From an uncultured Pelagibacteraceae bacterium (GTDB lineage: Bacteria > Pseudomonadota > Alphaproteobacteria > Pelagibacterales > Pelagibacteraceae): a stretch of DNA of 64,000 nt. Below the pieces are notes generated by a model. That model saw only the letters and a list, made by a program, of their open reading frames with translations. It ran no database searches and was not told where the DNA came from. The stretch covers positions 248,001 through 312,000 of the forward strand of contig CACHOG010000001.1 of assembly GCA_902581445.1 (NCBI GenBank). The letters run 5' to 3'. The translations under genes and the position numbers were made by a program. Below are positions 7,430-15,044 of the stretch, one piece after another. How positions within the stretch are numbered: the first letter of the stretch is position 1; each line of letters begins with the position of its first letter.

Positions 7430-8620
7430 TTATCTTTGTTTTTTAGTTTTAAACTTACCGCCTTTAATTTCTTTCTCTAAGAAAGAACCAAAAGCTTCAC
7501 CAACATCTGTAAATTCCACGCCAGTTGCTCCTTCATAATTTACAGCTTTTCCTTTAGCTAGCAAATCAAGAGCTTTTTTAAGTTGGCCTGGGTAAATTTT
7601 TGTTCCAGGTGCATTCGCAACAGACATTACATTTTTTTGAATAGTATTTCTGTCTGCTTTACCACCAGCTTGCATAGCAAGAGTAATTAATGCAGCTGCA
7701 TCATAAGATTCTCCTGTATATGGTCCTGATGAGTCAATACCAGCAGACTTAGCTACTTTGGCAAATACTCCAGCACCTTTTCCAGTTGAACCAGGTATAG
7801 ATCCAAATGATTTATTTAAAGCTTTACCAAAAGAGTCTGTAAGAGAGTCTCCAATCATACCATCAGATAGAATAAATTTATCAAATGCGCCTGAGTCTAA
7901 AGATCCTTGAATAATACCTTTTCCGCCTTGGTCAAGATATCCAATAACTGCAACAGCGTCTCCACCTGCAGAAGCTAATGTTGCGACTTCTGATGAATAA
8001 TCTGCTTTACCATCTTCGTGAGCTGCAACTGTTGTTACTTTGATACCATGAGCTTTAACTGCAGCAGAATAAACATCCGCAAGTCCTTTTCCATAGTCAT
8101 TATTTGTATAAGTTATTGCAACGCTTTTAACTCCCCTGTCTTTAGTTATATCTGCAAGAATTTGACCTCCTCTTGCATCCGATGGAGCAGTTCTAAAAAA
8201 ATAACCTCTATCATTAATATCCGTTAGTCCTGGAGATGTAGCTGACGGCGAAATCATAACAACCCCATTCGGTACAGCAACTTTTTCTGCGATTGCCCCA
8301 GTAACTCCTGAACAATCTGCTCCCATAATTGCAACAGTTCCACCAGAAACTAATCCTTCAGCAGCTGTAACAGCTGCAGCAGAGTCTACACAAGTCGAGT
8401 CTGCTCTAGTTACTGAAATTTTTTTACCGCCAAGCAATGAGCCTGAGTCAGAAGCTTCTTTGAAAGCAAGTTCTGCGGACGCTGCCATTGCAGGTGTAAG
8501 TGATTCAATTGGACCAGTGAAACCTAAAATAATACCCATTTTAATTCCGTGTCCATCTGCATTAGAATTTGTAATCATAGAAGATACAAACAAAAATACA
8601 GCAATTATTAATTTTCTCAT
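7430..8620 (-). CDS. livJ: Branched-chain/neutral amino acid ABC transporter substrate-binding protein (LivJ/LivK type)
   Basis: A 396-residue periplasmic binding protein. The N-terminal signal peptide (MRKLIIAVFLFVSSMITNSNA) is followed by MGIILGFTGPIESLTP, the opening strand of the type I (Peripla_BP_6) fold. Later ADCSGVTGAIAEKVAVPNG and MISPSATSPGLTD, the ligand-binding Ser/Thr loops, are clear, as is GESYDAAALITLAMQ. It is the obvious ligand receptor for LivGFHM, although it lies on the opposite strand beyond the MFS gene and so is transcribed separately. An AGAGGAAAA ribosome-binding site precedes the ATG. No specificity residues let me choose among leucine, alanine, urea or amides. Confidence 0.92.
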   Translation of the reverse strand: MRKLIIAVFLFVSSMITNSNADGHGIKMGIILGFTGPIESLTPAMAASAELAFKEASDSGSLLGGKKISVTRADSTCVDSAAAVTAAEGLVSGGTVAIMGADCSGVTGAIAEKVAVPNGVVMISPSATSPGLTDINDRGYFFRTAPSDARGGQILADITKDRGVKSVAITYTNNDYGKGLADVYSAAVKAHGIKVTTVAAHEDGKADYSSEVATLASAGGDAVAVIGYLDQGGKGIIQGSLDSGAFDKFILSDGMIGDSLTDSFGKALNKSFGSIPGSTGKGAGVFAKVAKSAGIDSSGPYTGESYDAAALITLAMQAGGKADRNTIQKNVMSVANAPGTKIYPGQLKKALDLLAKGKAVNYEGATGVEFTDVGEAFGSFLEKEIKGGKFKTKKQR

Positions 8621-8704
8621 TTTTCCTCTAATTTGTTAGTATTTATAAAAAATCAATTTAAGGACGATTAAATTTAATTTTCAACATTAAAATTATTATA
8701 TATT

Positions 8705-8733
8705 TTGATGTAAAAATGCTGGTATTTTATACA
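8705..8733 (+). promoter_or_regulatory. Sigma70-type promoter candidate for aacS
   Basis: TTGATG (8705-8710), exactly 17 bases, then TATACA (8728-8733); each box differs from consensus at two positions. The predicted start site is near 8740, about ten bases before the ATG, giving a very short leader with no room for a Shine-Dalgarno sequence. The gap 8621-8750 is shared with the divergent livJ gene. Confidence 0.45.
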
Positions 8734-8750
8734 AAAAAGAAATTTTTAAC

Positions 8751-10712
8751 ATGAAAAAATTGTGGCGAGCATCAAAAAATCAAATTTTGAATTCAAATTT
8801 GATGCAGTATGAAAAATTCATAAAAGATAAATATCATCTTAATTTCAAAAGTAATTACGATAAAATATTTAATTGGAGTATAAAACATAAAGAAAATTTT
8901 TGGGACAGTATTTGGGATTTCTGTAAAGTTAAGGGACTTAAAGGAAAAAATAAAATTAAAAATTCAAAAATTTTTTATAAAAATTTATTTTTAACTGACT
9001 ACAAATTAAACTTCGCTGAAAACATCTTAGTCAAAAGTGACAATTCAAAAGCTATTACATTCATAAGTGAAAATGGGTTTAGAGAAGAAAGATCATGGTT
9101 TCAGTTAAATCAAAATGTAAGCAAGATAATTTTATATTTTAATAAAATAGGTATTAAAAAAGGTGATAGAGTGTCTGCATACTTGCCAAATATAATTCAA
9201 ACTGTTGAAAGCTTTGTCGCTACTTCTGCAATTGGAGCAATATGGTCATCTTGTTCTCCAGATTTTGGTTTAAATGGTCTGGTTGAAAGATTTGCTCAAA
9301 TAAAGCCAAAAATTTTAATTATTGGTGATAGATATTATTATAATGGAAAAGAAATCAACGTTATTGAAAGACTTCCAGATATATTAAAAAGAATTAAATC
9401 AATTAAACATGTTTTAGTAATTAATTACCCCGGAAAAAAATATCTAAATTTTAAGAAATCTAAAGATATAAAATTTAAATTTTGGAAAGAAATTGAAAGA
9501 TATTCCTCATCTTCAATTAATTTTAAAAAATTTAATTTTAATACTGAAATTGCTATCCTTTACTCAAGTGGAACAACTGGTAAACCTAAATGCATATGCC
9601 ATAGATCAGGTGGTATACTGTTACAACATTTGAAAGAGCATCAGCTTCATTCAAATATAAAAGAAAATGATAATATTTTTTATTTTACAACATGTGGATG
9701 GATGATGTGGAACTGGCTAGTAACCTGTCTAGGTTCTAAGGCGTCTATCGTTTTATTCGATGGATTTCCAATGTTTAAAAAAAAAGATTTACTATTAAAA
9801 ATTGTTAGTAAAGAAAAAATCACACTTTTTGGCGTAAGTGCAAAATATATAGATGCTTTAAAAAAAAGTAATATTTCAAATAATTTTGATTTAAAAAAAC
9901 TAAATACAATATGTTCGACTGGATCTCCCTTATCAAAAGAAGGATTTGAATATGTATATAAAAAAATTAAAAAAAATGTTCATCTTGCGTCAATTTCTGG
10001 TGGCACAGATTTAGTTTCATGTTTCGTACTTGGAAATATTTATAAATCTGTAATTCCAGGAGAAATACAATCAAAAGGCTTAGGAATGGATGTGGATATT
10101 TTTAATGAAAGCGGCAAATCAGTAATCAATATAAAGGGAGAGTTAGTTTGCAAAACTCCATTTCCTTCAATGCCAACAAAGTTTTGGAATGATAAAAATA
10201 ATAAAAAATTTCAAAATGCCTACTTCAACAAATATAAAAATATTTGGCATCATGGGGACTATGGTGAAATAAAAAATTCTGGTGGGTTTTTAATTTATGG
10301 TAGATCAGATGCCACTTTAAATCCTGGCGGTGTAAGACTAGGTACCGCAGAAATATATTCTGAAGTAGAAAAATTTAAAGAAATAAAAGAGTCGATTGTT
10401 GTTGGTCAATCTTGGGATAATGATATAAGAATAATTTTATTTGTTGTCCTTAATAATGGTGTCATACTAAATGATGAATTAATAAAAAAAATAAGACAAC
10501 AGATTAGAATAAATGCTTCACCTAGACATGTTCCAAATAAAATATTTAAAGTAAACGACATTCCGAGAACTAAAAATGGAAAAATTGTAGAATTAGCGGT
10601 GAAAAATATAATAGAAGGTAACACAATTAAAAATAAAGAAGCGCTGGCAAATCCTGAAGTTTTAGAGGAATATACACAAATAAAAGAATTGTATGAATTT
10701 AAAAAAAATTGA
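8751..10712 (+). CDS. aacS: Acetoacetyl-CoA synthetase (acetoacetate-CoA ligase)
   Basis: A 653-residue member of the ANL superfamily that activates acetoacetate with ATP and CoA. The P-loop YSSGTTGKPKCICH (about residues 268-281) is followed by GGILLQHLKEHQLH, a string typical of AacS and not of acetyl-CoA synthetase. Then come TTCGWMMWNW, the SGGTDLVSCFV loop, the hinge-region GRSDATLNPGGVRLG and the catalytic lysine region PRTKNGKIVELAVK near residue 620. Length matches the family (650-660). Its end overlaps the next gene by 20 bases. With the thiolase at 17156-18280, acetoacetyl-CoA would be split to two acetyl-CoA. Confidence 0.93.
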   Translation: MKKLWRASKNQILNSNLMQYEKFIKDKYHLNFKSNYDKIFNWSIKHKENFWDSIWDFCKVKGLKGKNKIKNSKIFYKNLFLTDYKLNFAENILVKSDNSKAITFISENGFREERSWFQLNQNVSKIILYFNKIGIKKGDRVSAYLPNIIQTVESFVATSAIGAIWSSCSPDFGLNGLVERFAQIKPKILIIGDRYYYNGKEINVIERLPDILKRIKSIKHVLVINYPGKKYLNFKKSKDIKFKFWKEIERYSSSSINFKKFNFNTEIAILYSSGTTGKPKCICHRSGGILLQHLKEHQLHSNIKENDNIFYFTTCGWMMWNWLVTCLGSKASIVLFDGFPMFKKKDLLLKIVSKEKITLFGVSAKYIDALKKSNISNNFDLKKLNTICSTGSPLSKEGFEYVYKKIKKNVHLASISGGTDLVSCFVLGNIYKSVIPGEIQSKGLGMDVDIFNESGKSVINIKGELVCKTPFPSMPTKFWNDKNNKKFQNAYFNKYKNIWHHGDYGEIKNSGGFLIYGRSDATLNPGGVRLGTAEIYSEVEKFKEIKESIVVGQSWDNDIRIILFVVLNNGVILNDELIKKIRQQIRINASPRHVPNKIFKVNDIPRTKNGKIVELAVKNIIEGNTIKNKEALANPEVLEEYTQIKELYEFKKN

Positions 10713-11439
10713 TCCGAAATTTTCAAAAAAAACAAACCCTAGGATTGGATTGATTGCCTTAGCCTCAGATTTTATAATTGAAAAAGATTTTGCAGATGTC
10801 ATCAAAGATAAAGATATAGATTTTTTTGTTAATCGTATAAAGACATATGACCCCTTAACTAAAGAAAATTTAATTAAAATGTCAGAAGATCTTACAAATG
10901 TCACAAATGATATTTTGCCAAATGAAAAAATCGATTGTGTTGTTTATGGTTGTACGTCTGGAACAATTGCAAGCGGTTATGAAACTATTGAAAAAAAGAT
11001 AAAAGATGCAAAACCTTCATCAAAAGTTACAACTCCTAGCACTGCAGCTATAGCTGCATTAAAAAAATTGAATATTCAAAAAATTTCTATTTTTACTCCT
11101 TATCCCCAAAAATTGAATAATCAGGTTGTCTCTTTTTTCAAGGATGAGAAATTTCAAGTAACATCAAATTCATATTTAGATATTGATTCCGATAGTGATA
11201 TTTGGAAAGTAGATCCAGATTTTTTGTATGAAGTTTTAACAAATATGGATCATGGAGATGCTGATGCAGTATTTATTTCGTGCACCGCTCTTCCAGTTCT
11301 TCAAATTATTCAAAAACTCGAGAAAAACTTAAATAAATTTGTTCTTTCTAGCAATCAGGTTTTAATTTGGGATACGTTAGAAAAGATTCGACAAAATAAT
11401 TCCATATCTGGTTTTGGAAAGTTGTTTAATTCAAATTAA
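10693..11439 (+). CDS. Asp/Glu racemase-superfamily protein, EutA/maleate-isomerase-like
   Basis: A 248-residue protein of the Asp/Glu/hydantoin racemase, arylmalonate decarboxylase and maleate isomerase superfamily. The two catalytic cysteines are visible: the first in CVVYGCTSGTIASG (about residue 86) and the second in VFISCTALPVL (about 194). TPSTAAIAALKKL and the IFTPYPQ strand are the phosphate/carboxylate-binding parts. Members called EutA occur in ectoine-utilisation clusters, and here the next gene is an ectoine-hydrolase-like M24 protein, so an EutA role is favoured by context. Maleate isomerase is the main alternative. The first 20 bases overlap aacS and two bases separate it from the next gene. 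Confidence 0.7.
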   Translation: MNLKKIDPKFSKKTNPRIGLIALASDFIIEKDFADVIKDKDIDFFVNRIKTYDPLTKENLIKMSEDLTNVTNDILPNEKIDCVVYGCTSGTIASGYETIEKKIKDAKPSSKVTTPSTAAIAALKKLNIQKISIFTPYPQKLNNQVVSFFKDEKFQVTSNSYLDIDSDSDIWKVDPDFLYEVLTNMDHGDADAVFISCTALPVLQIIQKLEKNLNKFVLSSNQVLIWDTLEKIRQNNSISGFGKLFNSN

Positions 11440-11441
11440 TC

Positions 11442-12608
11442 ATGTCCTTTACAAAAGATGAATATAAAGAAAGATTAAAAAAAACAAAACAGTCTATGCA
11501 ACAAAAAGGCATAGAACTACTAATATCCCAAGATACCAATAATATGAATTATCTTACTGGATATGATGCTTGGTCTTTTTATTATTCTCAATGTGTACTT
11601 GTTCATGTTGATCTAGAAGAACCGATTTGTTTTGTTAGGGCCCAGGATGCTGGAGGCGCTTATATTAAGACGTATTTAAAAAGGGAAAATATTATTGTTT
11701 ATAACGAAAAGTATATTCATACATGGCCAACACACCCATACGACGCATTAATTGATTTTATAAAAGAAAGAAAATGGGAAAAATCAAATATTGGTGTCGA
11801 AATGGATAGTCATTACTTTACTGCATTTTGTTACGAAAAGTTAAAACATGGATTACCAAATGCAAACATCAAAGACTCTAAAAGATTAGTTAATTGGGTA
11901 AGATTAATAAAGTCAGATGCAGAAATAAATCTAATGAAGGTAGCTGCAAAGATTTCTGAAAATGCAATGAAAGTTGCAATGGATAGTATAAATCCTGGAG
12001 TAAGACAGTGTGATGCAGTAGCAGAAATTCAAAGCGCTTTATTTAGAGGAACTCCAGAAATTGGTGGAGAATATTCAAGTATTGCTGTTTTATTACCCAC
12101 AGGCAAAGGCACATCCGCATCACATTTAACGGCTACAGATGAAAAATTTGTGAAAGGAGAGGCGACTGTTGTTGAATTATCTGGAGTAACCAAAAGGTAT
12201 CATTGTCCTATGGCACGAACAGTCCATCTTGGAAAACCAGAGCAAAAAAAAATAGATGCAATGAAAGCTACAAACGAAGCTTTGAATGAAGGAATATCTG
12301 TTGCAAAACCCGGAAACACAGCAGATGATGTGGCTCAAAAATTTTGGGGAGTTCTTGATAAATATAATATTAAAAAAGAATCCAGAACAGGATATTCAAT
12401 TGGAATTGGATATCCTCCTGATTGGGGTGAACATACTTTAAATATTTACAAAGGTGATAAAACTATTCTTAAACCAAATGTTTGTTTTCACATGATTGCT
12501 GTAATGCAATTTGGTGATTGGGGTGTTGAAGCATCAGAGTCTGTAAGAATTACTGACAAAGGAAGTGAGTTATTTTGTAATTTCCCCAAAGATTTGCATA
12601 TAAAATAA
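11442..12608 (+). CDS. doeA: Ectoine hydrolase-like M24 family protein (DoeA/EutD)
   Basis: A 388-residue creatinase/prolidase-fold protein: an N-terminal creatinase_N domain (1-155) and a pita-bread domain (160-385). The usual M24 metal ligands are replaced: the first aspartate is Glu245 (VVELSG), the second aligns with Pro256, and the histidine aligns with Ser319 in GYSIGIGYPPDWGE. From memory, characterised ectoine hydrolases are metal-free and use a glutamate, and the GYPPDWGE string resembles them. Ectoine hydrolase opens the ring to acetyl-diaminobutyrate. An M20 deacetylase is at 36323-37501, but no DoeB of the usual aspartoacylase type is seen. Creatinase and other metal-free M24 hydrolases are alternatives. 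Confidence 0.75.
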   Translation: MSFTKDEYKERLKKTKQSMQQKGIELLISQDTNNMNYLTGYDAWSFYYSQCVLVHVDLEEPICFVRAQDAGGAYIKTYLKRENIIVYNEKYIHTWPTHPYDALIDFIKERKWEKSNIGVEMDSHYFTAFCYEKLKHGLPNANIKDSKRLVNWVRLIKSDAEINLMKVAAKISENAMKVAMDSINPGVRQCDAVAEIQSALFRGTPEIGGEYSSIAVLLPTGKGTSASHLTATDEKFVKGEATVVELSGVTKRYHCPMARTVHLGKPEQKKIDAMKATNEALNEGISVAKPGNTADDVAQKFWGVLDKYNIKKESRTGYSIGIGYPPDWGEHTLNIYKGDKTILKPNVCFHMIAVMQFGDWGVEASESVRITDKGSELFCNFPKDLHIK

Positions 12609-12646
12609 CTTGAAAAAACATCATACAAATGTTTTAAAACACGCTT

Positions 12647-13732
12647 ATGACTAAGAATTCAGAATTCGTCAAATTCGATAAAGTCGATAAAAGTTATGAT
12701 GGCAAAGTTTTAGTTGTTAAAGATCTTAACTTAGATATTTCAGAAGGTGAATTTATAACAATGCTTGGACCATCTGGCTCTGGAAAGACAACTTGTCTAA
12801 TGATGTTGGCTGGTTTTGAAACTCCAACAAATGGAGAAATTTATTTAGATTCAAATCCAATTTCAAATATTCCTCCACACAAAAGAGGAATTGGAATGGT
12901 ATTTCAAAATTATGCACTGTTTCCACACATGACTGTTTATGAAAATTTAGCTTTCCCTTTGAAAGTAAGAAAAGTTTCAAAAGACGAAATCGATAAAAAA
13001 GTAGATAAAGCACTGTCTATGGTTTCTCTAACTGGTTTTGAAAACAGAATGCCAGGGCAATTATCAGGTGGACAACAACAAAGGGTCGCTGTAGCTCGTG
13101 CGTTAGTTTTTGATCCGGCTGTTGTTTTAATGGATGAACCATTAGGTGCTCTAGATAAAAATTTGAGAGAGAGCATGCAGTATGAGATTAAACATATTCA
13201 TGAAAGTATTGGAGTTACAGTAGTTTATGTTACACATGACCAGGGTGAGGCATTAACTATGTCAAACAGAATTGCTGTATTTAATGATGGTAAAGTTCAA
13301 CAACTTTCATCTCCTGACAAATTATATGAAGAACCAATTAATTCTTTCGTAGCTGAATTTATTGGGGAAAATAATACTTTCCAGGGTGAAGTAACAGATA
13401 TCTCTAATGGAAAATGCAAAGTTAAACTAAAAGAGGGTGAAATAGTAGCTAATCCAATAAATGTTAAATCAAAAGGTGATAAAACTACTGTTTCTATAAG
13501 ACCTGAAAGAGCTCTTATTAACCCATCTCAAAAAATGGATAATAATTATAAGGGGAAAATTGAGGAAGTGATTTATCATGGTGATCATACCCGTGTAAGA
13601 CTTAACGTTCTTGGAAATACTGAGTTTATTTTAAAAGTCCCAAATAGTTCACAAAATATCGATATCAAACTTGGGAATACAATTAATATTAGTTGGAACT
13701 CAACCGATGCAAGAGCTTTAGACCCAAAATAA
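12647..13732 (+). CDS. potA: Spermidine/putrescine-type ABC transporter ATPase PotA
   Basis: A 361-residue ATPase of the CUT1/Pot family. Walker A GPSGSGKT (41-48), Q-loop MVFQNYALFPHMTV, signature QLSGGQQQRV (138-147), Walker B VVLMDEPLGALD (159-170) and the switch histidine VTHDQGEA are intact. Residues 235-360 form the TOBE regulatory domain. The gene lies 38 bases after doeA on the same strand and starts a potA-potD-potB-potC block. Substrate specificity rests on the binding protein; the linked ectoine-like genes make ectoine or a related compound as likely as a polyamine. Confidence 0.92.
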   Translation: MTKNSEFVKFDKVDKSYDGKVLVVKDLNLDISEGEFITMLGPSGSGKTTCLMMLAGFETPTNGEIYLDSNPISNIPPHKRGIGMVFQNYALFPHMTVYENLAFPLKVRKVSKDEIDKKVDKALSMVSLTGFENRMPGQLSGGQQQRVAVARALVFDPAVVLMDEPLGALDKNLRESMQYEIKHIHESIGVTVVYVTHDQGEALTMSNRIAVFNDGKVQQLSSPDKLYEEPINSFVAEFIGENNTFQGEVTDISNGKCKVKLKEGEIVANPINVKSKGDKTTVSIRPERALINPSQKMDNNYKGKIEEVIYHGDHTRVRLNVLGNTEFILKVPNSSQNIDIKLGNTINISWNSTDARALDPK

Positions 13733-13754
13733 ACCAATTTAGAATTATTCTTAA

Positions 13755-13855
13755 TATAATCAGCCCTAATCCACTTAATTTTTTATAAATACTTGGTTGA
13801 CTCCGTTTTTTTTACTTGTTGTAATTATGTTTTTAAAAAAAACGTTTAAACGGAG
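13755..13855 (+). promoter_or_regulatory. potD leader: -10 box and hairpin that covers the ribosome-binding site
   Basis: The 128-base gap before potD has a perfect TATAAT at 13755-13760 (no good -35) and a separate TTGACT at 13797-13802. CTCCGTTT (13801-13808) is perfectly complementary to AAACGGAG (13848-13855), which contains the Shine-Dalgarno sequence of potD. A second pairing, poly-T with poly-A plus CG, can extend the stem. CGTTTAAACG (13843-13852) is itself a palindrome. If transcription begins upstream, at 13755 or in potA, the leader could hide the start site of potD. Confidence 0.4.
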
Positions 13856-13860
13856 GATAA

Positions 13861-14976
13861 ATGAAAAAATTAAGTAAATTATTACTTACCCTTTCTTTTG
13901 CTCTTTCAATAACTTCATCAGCATTTGCAGTTACAGTTGCATCTTGGGGTGGAGCATATACTGAAAGTCAAAAATTAGGATATGGTGATCCTACTGCTAA
14001 GAAACTTGGTGTACCTATTAACTGGGTGGATTATTCTGGTGGATTATCAGAAATTAAAGCACAAAAAGAAGCTGGTGCAATTACATGGGATATAATCGAT
14101 GTATTTGCAATGGATACTATTACTGGATGTGACGAAGGTTTATTTGTTGAATTTGATTTTGATAAAGACTTTCCTCCTGCTCCAGACGGAACTCCAGCGA
14201 GTAAAGATTTCTTTGCTCCAATGCCAAGTAAATGTGCTGTAGGAAATATTTTATATTCTTGGACTTACGCTTATAATACTGAAAATGTAAAAGGTACTCC
14301 AAAAACTATAAAAGATTTCTTTAACACAAAAAAATTTCCTGGAAAAAGAGCTATATACAAAGGTGCTTTAACAAATTTAGAAATTGCTTTAGCAGCTGAT
14401 GGTATTAAACCAGGAAAAGGTGGAGCAAAAATCTATGAAGCTTTAGAAACAGAAAAAGGTGTTGATAGAGCGATGAATAAGATCAAAAAACTTTGCACAG
14501 ACCCTCAAGGTGGATGTGTATTTTGGTCTGCAGGTGCTCAACCACCAGAACTTTTAATGAGTGGTGAAGTAGTAATGGCAACTGGTTGGAATGGTAGATT
14601 CTTTAACGCAATCGTTGGAGAAGGTGCACCATTAAAACAAGTTTGGGATGGCCAAGGTCTTGACTATGAATATTTCGTTTTAGTCAAAGGAGGACCAAAC
14701 GAAGCTGATGCTAAAAAAGCATTGGCTGAGATGACAAGTACAGAAGGTTTGGCAGGAAGTGCTAAATATATAGCATATGCACCTTGGAGAAAATCATCTT
14801 TAAAAATTATGGAAGCAGGTGAGCCGTGGTATAAAGACGGTAAAACTAACATGGTTCCAGAAATGCCAACTGCTCCAGGAAACACAAAAAATTACTTCTT
14901 AGTTGATCCAATTTACTGGGCCGATAATGGCACAGAGCTTGGAGAGAAATGGGAAGCAATGAAAGCTGGACTATAA
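13861..14976 (+). CDS. potD: PotD-type ABC transporter substrate-binding protein
   Basis: A 371-residue periplasmic protein with a clean signal peptide (cleavage after SSAFA, residue 23) followed by VTVASWGGAYTESQK, the first strand of PotD/AfuA-like type II binding proteins. Further family features are WDIIDVFAMDT, the hinge segment GNILYSWTYAYNT, and VVMATGWNGRFF. Cysteines at CDEG, SKCAVG and CTDPQGGCVF could form disulfides. A strong GGAGG site sits just before the ATG. The start is followed by a well-expressed type of codon use (many GGT, GCT, AAA), and a hairpin after the gene suggests expression above the permeases. Ligand could be polyamine, ectoine-like or another small cation. Confidence 0.88.
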   Translation: MKKLSKLLLTLSFALSITSSAFAVTVASWGGAYTESQKLGYGDPTAKKLGVPINWVDYSGGLSEIKAQKEAGAITWDIIDVFAMDTITGCDEGLFVEFDFDKDFPPAPDGTPASKDFFAPMPSKCAVGNILYSWTYAYNTENVKGTPKTIKDFFNTKKFPGKRAIYKGALTNLEIALAADGIKPGKGGAKIYEALETEKGVDRAMNKIKKLCTDPQGGCVFWSAGAQPPELLMSGEVVMATGWNGRFFNAIVGEGAPLKQVWDGQGLDYEYFVLVKGGPNEADAKKALAEMTSTEGLAGSAKYIAYAPWRKSSLKIMEAGEPWYKDGKTNMVPEMPTAPGNTKNYFLVDPIYWADNGTELGEKWEAMKAGL

Positions 14977-15012
14977 TTTAAGTTTTAAAGACTAAAATTA
15001 TATAATATATTT

Positions 15013-15035
15013 AGGGCGGTTTTAATAACCGCCCT
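15013..15035 (+). terminator. Attenuating terminator between potD and potB
   Basis: A GC-rich 9-bp stem (AGGGCGGTT at 15013-15021, AACCGCCCT at 15027-15035) with loop TTAAT, followed by TTTTATTTT. It sits 9 bases before the potB ATG, so it both limits readthrough into the permease genes and may hinder potB translation. Such a hairpin would keep binding-protein mRNA more abundant than permease mRNA. Confidence 0.88.
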
Positions 15036-15044
15036 TTTTATTTT

